A DNA stretch of 60,906 bases from Candidatus Bipolaricaulota bacterium (GTDB taxonomy: Bacteria > Bipolaricaulota > Bipolaricaulia > Bipolaricaulales > Bipolaricaulaceae), in assembly GCA_938084715.1 (NCBI GenBank), contig CALKES010000007.1, positions 1 through 60,906 of the forward strand, given 5' to 3'. Below, piece by piece: positions 25,929-34,045 of the stretch. The notes under the pieces were generated by a model that was given only the letters and a program-made list of their open reading frames with translations, had not been told where the DNA came from and made no database searches. Position numbers and translations under genes: made by a program. The first letter of the stretch is position 1, and every line of letters starts with the position of its first letter.

Positions 25929-26479
25929 ACCAGCCCACCCTGGAGACGAAACGACTGATCCTCCGCCCCTTTTCCCTTGCCGACGCCCACGACGTCCAGC
26001 GTCTGGCCGGGGCCTGGGCCATCGCCGACACCACCACAGGCATTCCCCATCCGTACCCGGAGGGTGCCGCCGAGGTGTGGATTCGCGAGCACCCACGGCT
26101 GTTTGCGGAGGGGAGGGAGGTCACGTTTGCCATTGTCCGTAAGTCGGATGGAGCCCTGATCGGCTCAATTGGCCTCGTGAACATCTCCCCCGGTCACCAG
26201 GCGGAGCTCGGCTACTGGGTTGGGGAGCCGTTTTGGGGGCAGGGCTACTGCACCGAGGCCGCCTGGGCCGTCTTGGATTACGCCTTCGGGACCCTCGGGC
26301 TGGCGCGGGTGTACGCGCGCCACTTCCGCCGCAACCCCGCCTCCGGACGGGTGATGCAGAAGCTTGGGATGACCCACGAGGGGTGTCTTCGGCGTCACGT
26401 GGTGAAGTGGGGGAAGTTGGAGGACCTCGAGCTCTACGGAATCCTTCGCGAGGAGTGGCGCCCGGTGGCACGCCCCTAG
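25925..26479 (+). CDS. GNAT acetyltransferase, RimJ/RimL-like
   Basis: A 184-residue GNAT protein. TKRLILRPF at the N-terminus, ELGYWVGEPFWGQGY with the acetyl-CoA pyrophosphate loop, and NPASGRVMQKLGMTHEG are typical of the Rim-type subgroup that acetylates N-termini or small amines. The substrate is unknown. ATG overlaps the ispF stop in ATGA, so it ends the recA-recX-ispF-GNAT run. The next gene has its own promoter. Confidence 0.88.
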   Translation: MNQPTLETKRLILRPFSLADAHDVQRLAGAWAIADTTTGIPHPYPEGAAEVWIREHPRLFAEGREVTFAIVRKSDGALIGSIGLVNISPGHQAELGYWVGEPFWGQGYCTEAAWAVLDYAFGTLGLARVYARHFRRNPASGRVMQKLGMTHEGCLRRHVVKWGKLEDLELYGILREEWRPVARP

Positions 26480-26519
26480 CTTCTGCGCCCTTATTGGGTC
26501 GGGGCGAGGGGGGGCGGGC

Positions 26520-26525
26520 TATAAT
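26520..26525 (+). promoter_or_regulatory. Leaderless -10 box (TATAAT) of the RNA-repair operon
   Basis: A perfect TATAAT ends 8 bases before the thpR ATG at 26534. There is no Shine-Dalgarno and only a weak TTGGGT candidate -35 at 26494. This spacing matches serS and the gene at 33014. Confidence 0.65.
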
Positions 26526-26533
26526 CCCGCGCC

Positions 26534-27082
26534 ATGCGCTTGTTCTTCTGTCTTGAACTCCCCCCCCCGGTCCGGACCCAGCTCGCCCGGCTGGCGGCCG
26601 GGCTCCGGCCCCGGGTCCGGGGGGCCAAATGGGTTGAGGAGGAGAACCTCCACGTCACGGTCCGGTTCCTCGGGGAGACGGGAGAGGACCTCCTCCCGGA
26701 GCTCGAACGCCTGGGGAAGGCTGTGGCGGGGGAGATCGCCCCGTTTGAGATCCTCCTGGACCGGCTTGGGGCGTTTCCAAGCCCGTCCCGAGCCCGGGTC
26801 CTGTGGGCCGGGACGGGTGGAGACGCGGGCCCGTTTGCCACGCTCGCTTCGAAGGTCGAGGAGGGGGTCCAGGACCTCGGGTTCCCCCCCGAGCGGAAGC
26901 TCGCCCTTCCCCACGTGACCCTGGCCCGGCTGCGGATCCCCCAGGACCTCGCCTCCCTCCTCGGGGGGACTCCCGTGGCCCCTCTTCGCGCCACGATCGA
27001 GAACCTGACCCTGATGGAGTCGGAGCTCCGGCCGGAGGGGCCCCGGTACACGCCCCGGGCGCGGTGGCCCCTTGGGGGGTGA
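26534..27082 (+). CDS. thpR: RNA 2',3'-cyclic phosphodiesterase ThpR (2H family)
   Basis: A 182-residue 2H phosphoesterase with the two catalytic motifs HVTVRF near residue 40 and HVTLAR near 127. ThpR enzymes open 2',3'-cyclic phosphates and some make 2'-5' RNA links. Adjacent archease and rtcB genes point to processing of RNA ends for sealing. The ATG lies 8 bases after a TATAAT, implying a leaderless operon mRNA. Three bases separate its stop from the archease GTG. Confidence 0.92.
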   Translation: MRLFFCLELPPPVRTQLARLAAGLRPRVRGAKWVEEENLHVTVRFLGETGEDLLPELERLGKAVAGEIAPFEILLDRLGAFPSPSRARVLWAGTGGDAGPFATLASKVEEGVQDLGFPPERKLALPHVTLARLRIPQDLASLLGGTPVAPLRATIENLTLMESELRPEGPRYTPRARWPLGG

Positions 27083-27085
27083 GGG

Positions 27086-27508
27086 GTGACCTACGAGATC
27101 CTCGACCACACCGCCGACGCCGGCGTGCGGGGGATCGGGGCGACCCTCGAGGAGGCGTTCGCCGAGGCGGCCCGGGGGACGTTCGCCCTGATGGCGGACC
27201 TCGACTCCGTCCGCCCCGAGGGCGAGGTGGCCGTGGAGGCCGAGGCCGACACCCCCGAGGGGCTCCTCGTCGCCTGGCTCGGCGAGCTCCTCCGGGAGCG
27301 GGACGTCCGGGGGATGCTCTTCTCCCGGTTTGAAGTGCACATTGTGGGGCGGGACGGAGCGTGGAGGCTTTCCGGCCGGGCGTGGGGGGAACGGATCGAC
27401 CCCCGGCGCCACAGGCTCGGGGTTGAGGTGAAGGCGGCCACCTACGCTGGGGTCCGGGTTGAACGGACGGGCGACGGCTGGATCGCCCAGTGCGTGGTGG
27501 ACCTCTGA
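27086..27508 (+). CDS. Archease, RtcB activator
   Basis: A 140-residue archease. The N-terminal YEILDHTADAG carries metal-binding Asp residues, and the C-terminal KAATYAGVRV and QCVVDL are conserved. Archease speeds guanylylation and turnover of RtcB RNA ligase and widens its NTP use. Its position between thpR and rtcB fits that role. GTG 27086 lacks a clear ribosome site and follows the previous stop by 3 bases, consistent with coupled translation. Confidence 0.94.
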   Translation: MTYEILDHTADAGVRGIGATLEEAFAEAARGTFALMADLDSVRPEGEVAVEAEADTPEGLLVAWLGELLRERDVRGMLFSRFEVHIVGRDGAWRLSGRAWGERIDPRRHRLGVEVKAATYAGVRVERTGDGWIAQCVVDL

Positions 27509-27518
27509 AGGAGGGGAG

Positions 27519-28997
27519 ATGACGACACAAAACCTGGTCCGACGTGGGGAGTACATGTGGGAGCTTCCCAAAACCGGGGAAATGCGGGTTCCGGGGTGGA
27601 TCTTCGTCTCCGAGGCCCTTCTTCAGCCCCTCCTCTCGGGCGAGGCGGAAGGGGAGGGCGAGGGGGGCGGAGGGCACGACTGGAACGCCCTCGTCCAGGT
27701 TCGGAACGTGGCCTGCCTCCCGGGGATCGTCCGGGCCTCGATCGCCATGCCCGACGTCCACCCCGGCTACGGGTTTCCCATCGGGGGGGTGGGGGCGTTC
27801 GACCCCGAGGAGGGGGTCGTCGCGATGGGGGGTGTGGGGTTCGACATCAACTGCGGGGTGCGGGTCCTGGCGACCCCGCTCACCCGGGCCGACGTCGAGC
27901 CCCGGAAGGAGGAGGTCGCCGACGCCCTGTTCGCCCACGTCCCGGCCGGCCTTGGGTCGGAAGGGAAGATCCGCCTCACCCTCCCAGGGGTAGACGAGGT
28001 CCTGGAGAAGGGGGCGGAGTTCGCCCTCGCCCGGGGCTACGGCCTCCCCGAGGACCTCGAGTACATCGAGGAGAACGGGCGGATGGACGGGGCGGACCCG
28101 GCGGCCGTCTCCCTCAAGGCCAAGGAGCGGGAGTTCCGCCAAATCGGGACCTTGGGCTCGGGGAACCACTACCTCGAGGTCCAGTACGTGGAGGAGGTGC
28201 GCGACCCTGAGGCCGCGAGGGCCTACGGGCTGGAGGAGGATCAGATCCTGATCGCGATCCACTGCGGCTCGCGGGGCCTGGGGCACCAGATCGGGCAGGA
28301 CTCGCTTCCGGAGCTGGAGCGGGCGAGCCGGAAGTACGGGATCCCGATCCGGGAGCGGGAGCTCGTCTGCGCCCCGATCCGCTCCCCCGAGGGGGAGAAG
28401 TACCTTTCGGCGGTGTTCGCCGGGATCAACTGCGCGTTCGCCAACCGCCAGGTCATCGCCCACCTCGTTCGCGAGGCCCTCGCTCCCCTGTTCTCCCTCC
28501 CCCCGGGGAAGATCCGGACCCTCTACGACGTGGGGCACAACAACGTGAAGTTCGAGCGCCACCGGGTGGACGGGGAGGAGGTGCGGCTCCTCGTCCACCG
28601 CAAGGGGTCGACCCGGGCGTTCGGGCCGGGTCGGCGGGAGAACCCGGACCGCTACCGGAAGGTCGGGCACCCGATCTTCGTCGGGGGGACGATGGGGACG
28701 GCCTCCTACATCCTCCGGGGGACGGAAGAGGGGATGGAGAAGGTCTTTGGGTCCGGGGTTCACGGGGCAGGGCGGGCGATGTCCCGGGCCAAGGCCAAGC
28801 GGCGCTGGCGGGGCCAGGAGCTCATCCAGAGCCTGGCCCGGCAGGGGATCGTCGTCCGGGCCCACTCCTACGGAGGGGCGGCGGAGGAGGCGCCCGGGGC
28901 GTACAAGGACGTCGACCTCGTGGTCGATGCGGCGGTGGGGGCAGGCCTGAACGCCCTCGTGGCCAAGGTCCGGCCCCTGGTGTGCATCAAGGGGTGA
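27519..28997 (+). CDS. rtcB: RNA-splicing ligase RtcB
   Basis: RtcB joins RNA 3'-phosphate or 2',3'-cyclic phosphate ends to 5'-OH ends using GTP and manganese. The 492-residue protein has metal ligands in GVGFDINCGVR (Asp and Cys near 109-112), GSRGLGHQIG, HNNVKFERH, and the GMP-accepting His near 415 in HGAGRAMSR. C-terminal VKDVDLVVD-type residues complete the fold. ATG 27519 follows GGAGGGG. With archease and ThpR it forms a compact RNA-end repair or tRNA-splicing module. Confidence 0.97.
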   Translation: MTTQNLVRRGEYMWELPKTGEMRVPGWIFVSEALLQPLLSGEAEGEGEGGGGHDWNALVQVRNVACLPGIVRASIAMPDVHPGYGFPIGGVGAFDPEEGVVAMGGVGFDINCGVRVLATPLTRADVEPRKEEVADALFAHVPAGLGSEGKIRLTLPGVDEVLEKGAEFALARGYGLPEDLEYIEENGRMDGADPAAVSLKAKEREFRQIGTLGSGNHYLEVQYVEEVRDPEAARAYGLEEDQILIAIHCGSRGLGHQIGQDSLPELERASRKYGIPIRERELVCAPIRSPEGEKYLSAVFAGINCAFANRQVIAHLVREALAPLFSLPPGKIRTLYDVGHNNVKFERHRVDGEEVRLLVHRKGSTRAFGPGRRENPDRYRKVGHPIFVGGTMGTASYILRGTEEGMEKVFGSGVHGAGRAMSRAKAKRRWRGQELIQSLARQGIVVRAHSYGGAAEEAPGAYKDVDLVVDAAVGAGLNALVAKVRPLVCIKG

Positions 28998-29000
28998 GGG

Positions 29001-29927
29001 ATGAAGACAAGCGTGATCGGGCTCGTGATGGCGGTGGGGTTGACCGGGGCGGCCGCGCCCCCCGTGGCCACCCTTTCCCTCAACTGGCTCTCCTCGGTGG
29101 CGTTCTCCCCCGACGGGGCGTACCTCGCCGTGGGGACCCACCACGCGGTCGTCCTGTACAGGACAGGGGCGTGGAACGAGGCGCGGCGGCTGGCGTTCCC
29201 CGAGGCGACGGTGTTCGCCGTCGCCTTCGCGCCCAACGGGGACCTCCTGGCCGGGGCGGCGGTGAACGAGGTTCGGGTGTGGGACGTCGGGACGGGGAAG
29301 CTCGTGGCGACCCTCCGCGGGTCGTTCGGCCGGCCCCGGGGGATCGCGTTCGGCCCGCCCGGGACGCTCCTCGTCGGCGGAAGCGACGGGACGCTCTCGC
29401 TGTGGAAGCTCGGCGGGACGGGCCCCCTGTGGGTCAAGACCCCGCACCAGGTCCCCGTCCAGGGGGTCGCGTTCTCCCCCGACGGCGCTCTCGCCGCCTC
29501 GGCGGGGCACGACCGGGCGGTCCTGTGGAACACGGCCACCTGGACTGAGGTCCGCTCCCTCCCCGGGAAGGCGTGGGCTGTCGCGTTCACCCCGGACGGC
29601 TACTTCCTCCTCATTGGGTGGGGGAAGGTCCTCCGGGTCTGGGACACCGCGGTGGGGTTCCTCTACCACAACGAGCTGTGGGGCCACGAGAGCTGCGCGA
29701 TCACTGTGGCCGTGTCCCCCGACGGGCGGTACCTCCTCTCGGGGTCCCTCGATGAGACAGCTCGGCTTTGGGACGCGGAGACGGGGCGCTGCCTGGCCGT
29801 CCTGGGCGGCCACGGGGCGGTGGTGGCGGCGGTCGGCTTTTCCCCGGACGGCTCCCTCCTCTTCACCGCGTCCGACAACGGTCGGGTCCTCATCTGGGGC
29901 CTGGACGGGGTCCTGGCCGGGCCGTGA
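29001..29927 (+). CDS. Exported WD40-repeat beta-propeller protein
   Basis: A 308-residue protein with a signal peptide-like start (residues 1-18). About seven WD40-type blades follow, recognised from repeated FSPDGxxLA and VWD/LWD ends (AFSPDGAYLAVG, VRVWDVGTGK, VSPDGRYLLSGS, ARLWDAETGR). A propeller of this size could be a self-contained interaction scaffold. It starts 4 bases after rtcB and overlaps the next gene in GTGA, so it is in the same operon, but an exported protein has no obvious part in RNA repair. Confidence 0.85.
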   Translation: MKTSVIGLVMAVGLTGAAAPPVATLSLNWLSSVAFSPDGAYLAVGTHHAVVLYRTGAWNEARRLAFPEATVFAVAFAPNGDLLAGAAVNEVRVWDVGTGKLVATLRGSFGRPRGIAFGPPGTLLVGGSDGTLSLWKLGGTGPLWVKTPHQVPVQGVAFSPDGALAASAGHDRAVLWNTATWTEVRSLPGKAWAVAFTPDGYFLLIGWGKVLRVWDTAVGFLYHNELWGHESCAITVAVSPDGRYLLSGSLDETARLWDAETGRCLAVLGGHGAVVAAVGFSPDGSLLFTASDNGRVLIWGLDGVLAGP

Positions 29928-30973
29928 CGGTCGAGGGCTGGATCCGGGACCACGTCCCCCTCGCCGCCGCTTCTTCCGCTGAACTCCGCTACGAGCGGAT
30001 GGTCCGCCAGGGGGCGGAGGACCTCCCCGGGGTCCACCGGGAGGTCGACCCCTGTAACCCGTCGGACTGGGTGGACGGGGCTCTGATCGGGGCGTTTCTG
30101 GCCGGCCTAGGGGACGCGCAGCGCGTCCTCGACGTGGGAACTGGGGATGGCTGGCCCGGCCTCCCCCTGGCCCGGCACGTTCCGGAGGTCGTGGCCCTCG
30201 ACCCTTCCCCTCGTCGGGTCGAAGTCGCCCGGGCGAACGCCCGGAAGCGGGGGCTCCCCAACGTCCAGGTCGTCTGCGCCCCGGCCGAGGCGCTCCCGTT
30301 CCCGGACGGGAGCTTCGATGGGGTGGTCGCGGGAACGGCGTTCGAGCAGTGCCGCGATCCCCTCCGGGCCTTGAAGGAGGCGCATCGGGTCCTCCGGGGC
30401 GGGGGACGGCTGGCGGCCACGTTCGAGGACCTCGCCGCCCAGCTTCGGGGGCCGGTCGAGGAGAGGGCCGAGCTCTACCTCGATCGGGAGGCGGCCGTCT
30501 ACCGCCTCGTCCACCGCTCCCTTTCCCCCCTGCGCGAGGCGGAGTACGAGCTCCGGTTCCGGGCGGAAGACGACCTCCGGCGGGCCGCGGCGGCGGTGCC
30601 CTCGGTTCCCAGCTTCGTCCGGGCCGCGGGCGGGCCGGGGTTGCGCCCCGTCGCCCCGGACGACCCCCTCCTGGGGATCCCCCTCGTGGAGAGGTTCCGG
30701 GACCTCCTCCTCTCCGCGCGGTACTTCGAGCTCCGGCACCGATCGCCGGGGGAGGCGGCTGCGCTTGTGGAGGAGGCGGGGTTCCGTGGAGTTAGGGTCT
30801 ACGGGAACCCCGCCCGCCTGGCTCGGGACTTCTTCCTCGGCCTCCACGAGGCGGGTGTGCTCCCATCCCTGGCTCCCCACATGGACGCCCTCACCCGGGC
30901 CTTCGGCCGGCTGTACGAGGCCCTCCCGGCCGGGAAGACGTCGGTGTTCTTCCTCGTCGCCCGCAGGCCGTGA
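29924..30973 (+). CDS. Class I SAM-dependent methyltransferase
   Basis: A 349-residue protein. Residues ~65-180 form a Rossmann methyltransferase domain: VLDVGTGDGWPGLPLA (SAM loop), VALDPSPRRVEVAR with the acidic residue binding ribose, FPDGSFDGVVAGTAFE, and HRVLRGGGRLAATFED. The C-terminal ~160 residues are a separate helical region of unknown role. Substrate unknown. GTG 29924 overlaps the WD40 stop. The next gene also begins with GTGA overlap. Confidence 0.82.
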   Translation: MTVEGWIRDHVPLAAASSAELRYERMVRQGAEDLPGVHREVDPCNPSDWVDGALIGAFLAGLGDAQRVLDVGTGDGWPGLPLARHVPEVVALDPSPRRVEVARANARKRGLPNVQVVCAPAEALPFPDGSFDGVVAGTAFEQCRDPLRALKEAHRVLRGGGRLAATFEDLAAQLRGPVEERAELYLDREAAVYRLVHRSLSPLREAEYELRFRAEDDLRRAAAAVPSVPSFVRAAGGPGLRPVAPDDPLLGIPLVERFRDLLLSARYFELRHRSPGEAAALVEEAGFRGVRVYGNPARLARDFFLGLHEAGVLPSLAPHMDALTRAFGRLYEALPAGKTSVFFLVARRP

Positions 30974-31737
30974 CGCTCCTCGCCTCGTCCCTAGCCTTCC
31001 ACCCCTCCCCGCCGGATGAGGCCCTCGCCCGGGCGCTTGAGCTGGGGTTCGAAGGGGTCGAGTTCCTGCTCGACCCCCCGTGGGAGCCGGGGGCCTGGGG
31101 GCCGGCCCTCGTCCGCCGGGTCCGCGCCCTGGGCGGGGGGGTCTCCGTCCACGCCCCCGTGGCCGACTTGAACCTCCTCTCCCCCCACCGGGGGGCGCGG
31201 GCGCTCGCCGAACGGGAGGTCGCCCGCTCCCTGCGCCTGGGGGCGGCCCTCGGGGCCCGGACCGTCACCTTCCACGGCGGGTACCGCCCCTTGGCCGGGG
31301 CTCCCCACACCCCCCCGTGGGACGCGGCCTGGGCGGCGGTCCGTCGGCTCCGGGCGCGGGCCCAGGAGCTCGGGGTCGAGCTGTGCCTGGAGAACGACCC
31401 CCGGCACCCCCACGCCTACCTTTGGGACCTCGGTCGGTTCCGGGAGGTGTTGCTCGAGCTCGGACTCCAGGGAACCCTCGACCTCGGCCACGCCTGGATC
31501 GCCCACGGCCGGGCGCTCCGCGGGCTTGTTCCCCCCCTCCTTCCCCATCTCCACGTTGTCCACCTCCACGACAACCGCGGGGAGACCGATGAGCACCTGC
31601 CCCTGGGAGGGGGGGACCTCCCGTGGGACGAGCTCGTTCCCCTCTTTCAGGGGGTCTCCACTTGGGTGGTGGAGGTGAAGGACCCGGAGGCCCTCGGGGC
31701 GAGCCGGCTGTGGCTCCAAGGGAGGTGGCAGCGGTGA
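30970..31737 (+). CDS. Sugar-phosphate isomerase/epimerase-like TIM-barrel protein
   Basis: A 255-residue AP-endonuclease-2/xylose-isomerase-like TIM barrel. Strand-end metal-binding candidates are visible: [41 protein letters not shown] and VVEVKD. These fit the Glu/Asp/His set of the family. It may isomerise or epimerise a sugar or act on another small molecule. It is coupled by overlapping GTGA junctions to the methyltransferase before it and the FmdE-like gene after it. Confidence 0.8.
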   Translation: MTLLASSLAFHPSPPDEALARALELGFEGVEFLLDPPWEPGAWGPALVRRVRALGGGVSVHAPVADLNLLSPHRGARALAEREVARSLRLGAALGARTVTFHGGYRPLAGAPHTPPWDAAWAAVRRLRARAQELGVELCLENDPRHPHAYLWDLGRFREVLLELGLQGTLDLGHAWIAHGRALRGLVPPLLPHLHVVHLHDNRGETDEHLPLGGGDLPWDELVPLFQGVSTWVVEVKDPEALGASRLWLQGRWQR

Positions 31738-32301
31738 GGGCCCGGCCGCAGTTCGAGGAGGTCGTCCGGTTCCACGGCCACCCCTGCCCCGGCTGGCGAT
31801 CGGCTACCGGGTGACCTTGGTTGCCCTGGACTTCCTCGGGGTCGAGCGGGCCGAGGACGAGGAGCTTGTGGCGATCGTGGAGAACGACGCCTGCGGGGTC
31901 GACGCGGTCCAGTACGTAGCCGGCTGCACGTCCGGCAAGGGGAACCTCGTCTTTCGGGACTGGGGGAAGCCGGTCTACACCTTCTTCTCCCGGCGGACGG
32001 GCCGCGGGGTGCGGGTCCTCGCCCACCTCCGGGGCTTGCCCCCGGGTCTGGGGGAGACCGGGGGGCCCGCGTCCGGTGGATCCTCACCGCTCCGGCGGAG
32101 GAGGTGCTCACCCTCCGGGCCGTGACGGAGGAGCCACCGCCGATGGCACGGATCCGGTCGAGTGCCCCCTGCGCCGCGTGTGGGGAGCCCGTGATGGAGA
32201 GTCGGCTCCGGGACGTGGGCGGCCGGCGGGTGTGCACCCCGTGCGCGGAGCGACTTCGGGGAGGACGAGTTCGTCGGGTCCCAGGAGGGCCAGGGGGCTG
32301 A
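31734..32301 (+). pseudogene. FmdE-family gene split by two single-base deletions
   Basis: Three consecutive frames join into one FmdE-like protein. GTG 31734 starts with FHGHPCPG, then a base is missing near 31791-31793; the next frame reads AIGYRV and [20 protein letters not shown] second base is missing in the C run at 32066-32068, after which [13 protein letters not shown] and a CAAC/CTPC treble-clef zinc finger follow. FmdE proteins bind metal through the N-terminal His/Cys motif and are linked to formylmethanofuran dehydrogenase or metal handling. Otherwise strong conservation suggests either recent inactivation or sequence errors. The 3' end overlaps sfsA on the other strand. Confidence 0.8.
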
Positions 32302-32938
32302 GTCCCTCCCCGTCGAAGCGGCAGACCACGGCCCGTGCGGCCACCCCAGCCGCGAGGGCCTCGCGGAACGCCTCGGCGAATTTTGGGTCGATCCCGGCGT
32401 GGGGTCCAAACCGGGTCGCGTCGGGCCGCTGGACGACGAAGAGGACGAGCGCCTCCTCCCCTCGCTGGACGAGGCCGGCGAGCTCTTCAAGGTGCCGCCT
32501 ACCCCGAACCGTGGGGGCGTCGGGAAAGAGGGCGAGCCCGTTCTCCACGAGGGTTACCGACTTCACCTCGACCCAGACACGCCGTCGGCCCCGGGCGAGG
32601 AGGAAGTCGGCCCTTCCCTCTCCTAGGCGCGGCTCCCGGGCCAGGATCCGCCAGCCCCGGAGCTCGGGGACGGTGCCCCGCTCGAGGAAGGAGGGGAACG
32701 CCCGGTTGGGGAGGGTCGCGTCGAGGGAGACGAGGAAGGGGCCGAGGTCCGCCCCGACCGCGGTCCACGCCGTCCGACGGCCGGGGGGCGCCGGGCGGAG
32801 GAGGATCCTTCGCCCCGGGTCCAGGACCTCCTGAAGGCGTCCTGGGTTGGGGAGGTGGGCGCGGACCACCCGGCCGTCGAGCTCCACCTCCACGACGAAC
32901 CGATTTCGCCGACGGAGGAACGTCCCCCAGAGCGCCAC
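32108..32938 (-). CDS. sfsA: SfsA-family DNA-binding/nuclease-like protein
   Basis: A 276-residue protein. The OB-fold N-terminus ([26 protein letters not shown]) and a nuclease-like domain with [24 protein letters not shown] and DGIDP-like [16 protein letters not shown] are SfsA hallmarks. Function is poorly known; it was linked to sugar fermentation in E. coli. GTG 32938 follows CACACT by 7 bases on the minus strand, possibly leaderless. Family members end near LVLPEV; here about 40 extra residues run antisense through the fmdE 3' end, which suggests a lost stop codon or sequence error. Confidence 0.85.
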   Translation of the reverse strand: MALWGTFLRRRNRFVVEVELDGRVVRAHLPNPGRLQEVLDPGRRILLRPAPPGRRTAWTAVGADLGPFLVSLDATLPNRAFPSFLERGTVPELRGWRILAREPRLGEGRADFLLARGRRRVWVEVKSVTLVENGLALFPDAPTVRGRRHLEELAGLVQRGEEALVLFVVQRPDATRFGPHAGIDPKFAEAFREALAAGVAARAVVCRFDGEGLSPLALLGPDELVLPEVAPRTGCTPAGRPRPGADSPSRAPHTRRRGHSTGSVPSAVAPPSRPGG

Positions 32939-32999
32939 GAGGGGAAGTGTGCCCGACCGGGAAAGGGGGGCCCAGCCTGGGTCGGCGGGGAGACGAGGG

Positions 33000-33005
33000 T
33001 ATACT
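33000..33005 (+). promoter_or_regulatory. Leaderless -10 box (TATACT) of the 33014 gene
   Basis: TATACT ends 8 bases before ATG 33014 and no Shine-Dalgarno is present. No convincing -35 box is visible. It lies about 60 bases from the divergent sfsA start. Confidence 0.6.
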
Positions 33006-33013
33006 GGCCCGGA

Positions 33014-34045
33014 ATGGTCCGGATCCGCGACGCAACTCCAGGGGATGAGCCCGAGCTTCGGCGCCTGGAGGCGGCGAGCCCCCAGGGGACGGGCTCCCGC
33101 CTGGCGCTGGAGCGGGCCACGTTCTTCTACCGCTCCGCCCTCTACCCCCGGGCCCGGGTCCTCCTCGCCGAGGAGGGGGAGCGGGCAGTGGGGGTCCTCG
33201 CCTTCGCCCCTAAGGAGGTCCTCGTGGGGGGCGAGCCTGCGACGGCCGCCTACGTCTACGACCTCCGCTCGGATCCCACCTACCGGCGGAGCATGAAGCG
33301 CGGGCTGTGGGAGCTCTGGTCCGCGGTGGAGGGGGAGGCGAGGGCCGACGGGGCCGCATTCCTCTACGGCCACGTCAAGGGGGACAACGTCGATGCCCTG
33401 CGGGTGTTCACGAAGGGCGGGGGGGAGGTGGCGGGGGAGTTCCTGATTCTTACCCTTCCCACCCGGCCCGGCCGGGTGCACCTCTCCCCGCTGGACGACC
33501 CCGGGTCGGCGATTTCGGCCCTCGCGGAGGCCCTCGGGCCCCGGGACCTCCGCCCCGTGAGCCTTGGCGAGGTCTACCTCCGCGGGATGGGACTGGGGTA
33601 CCTGAGGGGCGTCTTCCGCCTTGACCGGGGGTCGAGCTTCGCCCAGGTGAGCGTCTGGGACTGCTCCCAAGTCTTTCAGGAACGGGTCTTGGCCATGCCT
33701 TGGGAGTACCGGGTGCTCGGCCGCGTCCTAAACCCCCTGGCCCGGCTCCTTCCCCTCCCGCGGGTTCCCGTCCCCGGTCAGGCCCTCCGGTTTTGGCACG
33801 TGTTCGACGTGTGGGTGGGCGGGCGCTCCGGGCCGCGGCTCCTCGCCCAGATCCTGGGGGATCTTTCCCACCGGGCCCGGGCCCACGGAGTGGACCTCCT
33901 CGCCCTGTTCCAGGGCGTGGGGGACCCCCTGGTGCGGCTTCCGCCGATCCTCCTCAAGGAGACCCTCGTCTACCGGACCCTGGTTCGGGACCTCGGGGGA
34001 CGGAGGCCCACGCCGCCCCTCTACCTCGACATCCGCGACCTCTAG
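33014..34045 (+). CDS. GNAT-fold protein with long C-terminal domain
   Basis: A 343-residue protein. Residues ~1-155 look like a GNAT acetyltransferase domain (MVRIRDATPGDEPELRRLEAA, then YVYDLRSDPTYRRSMKRG for the acetyl-CoA loop, and GHVKGDNVDALRVFTKGGG). Residues ~160-343 form a second domain that I do not recognise, possibly another divergent GNAT repeat. The start sits behind a leaderless -10. The stop overlaps the convergent ATP-grasp gene by 4 bases. Substrate unknown. Confidence 0.65.
   Translation: MVRIRDATPGDEPELRRLEAASPQGTGSRLALERATFFYRSALYPRARVLLAEEGERAVGVLAFAPKEVLVGGEPATAAYVYDLRSDPTYRRSMKRGLWELWSAVEGEARADGAAFLYGHVKGDNVDALRVFTKGGGEVAGEFLILTLPTRPGRVHLSPLDDPGSAISALAEALGPRDLRPVSLGEVYLRGMGLGYLRGVFRLDRGSSFAQVSVWDCSQVFQERVLAMPWEYRVLGRVLNPLARLLPLPRVPVPGQALRFWHVFDVWVGGRSGPRLLAQILGDLSHRARAHGVDLLALFQGVGDPLVRLPPILLKETLVYRTLVRDLGGRRPTPPLYLDIRDL

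Noticed and set aside
26655-29813. A 1052-residue minus-strand open frame across thpR, archease, rtcB and the WD40 gene
   Set aside because: Low-complexity sequence with no domain, antisense to four well-supported genes.
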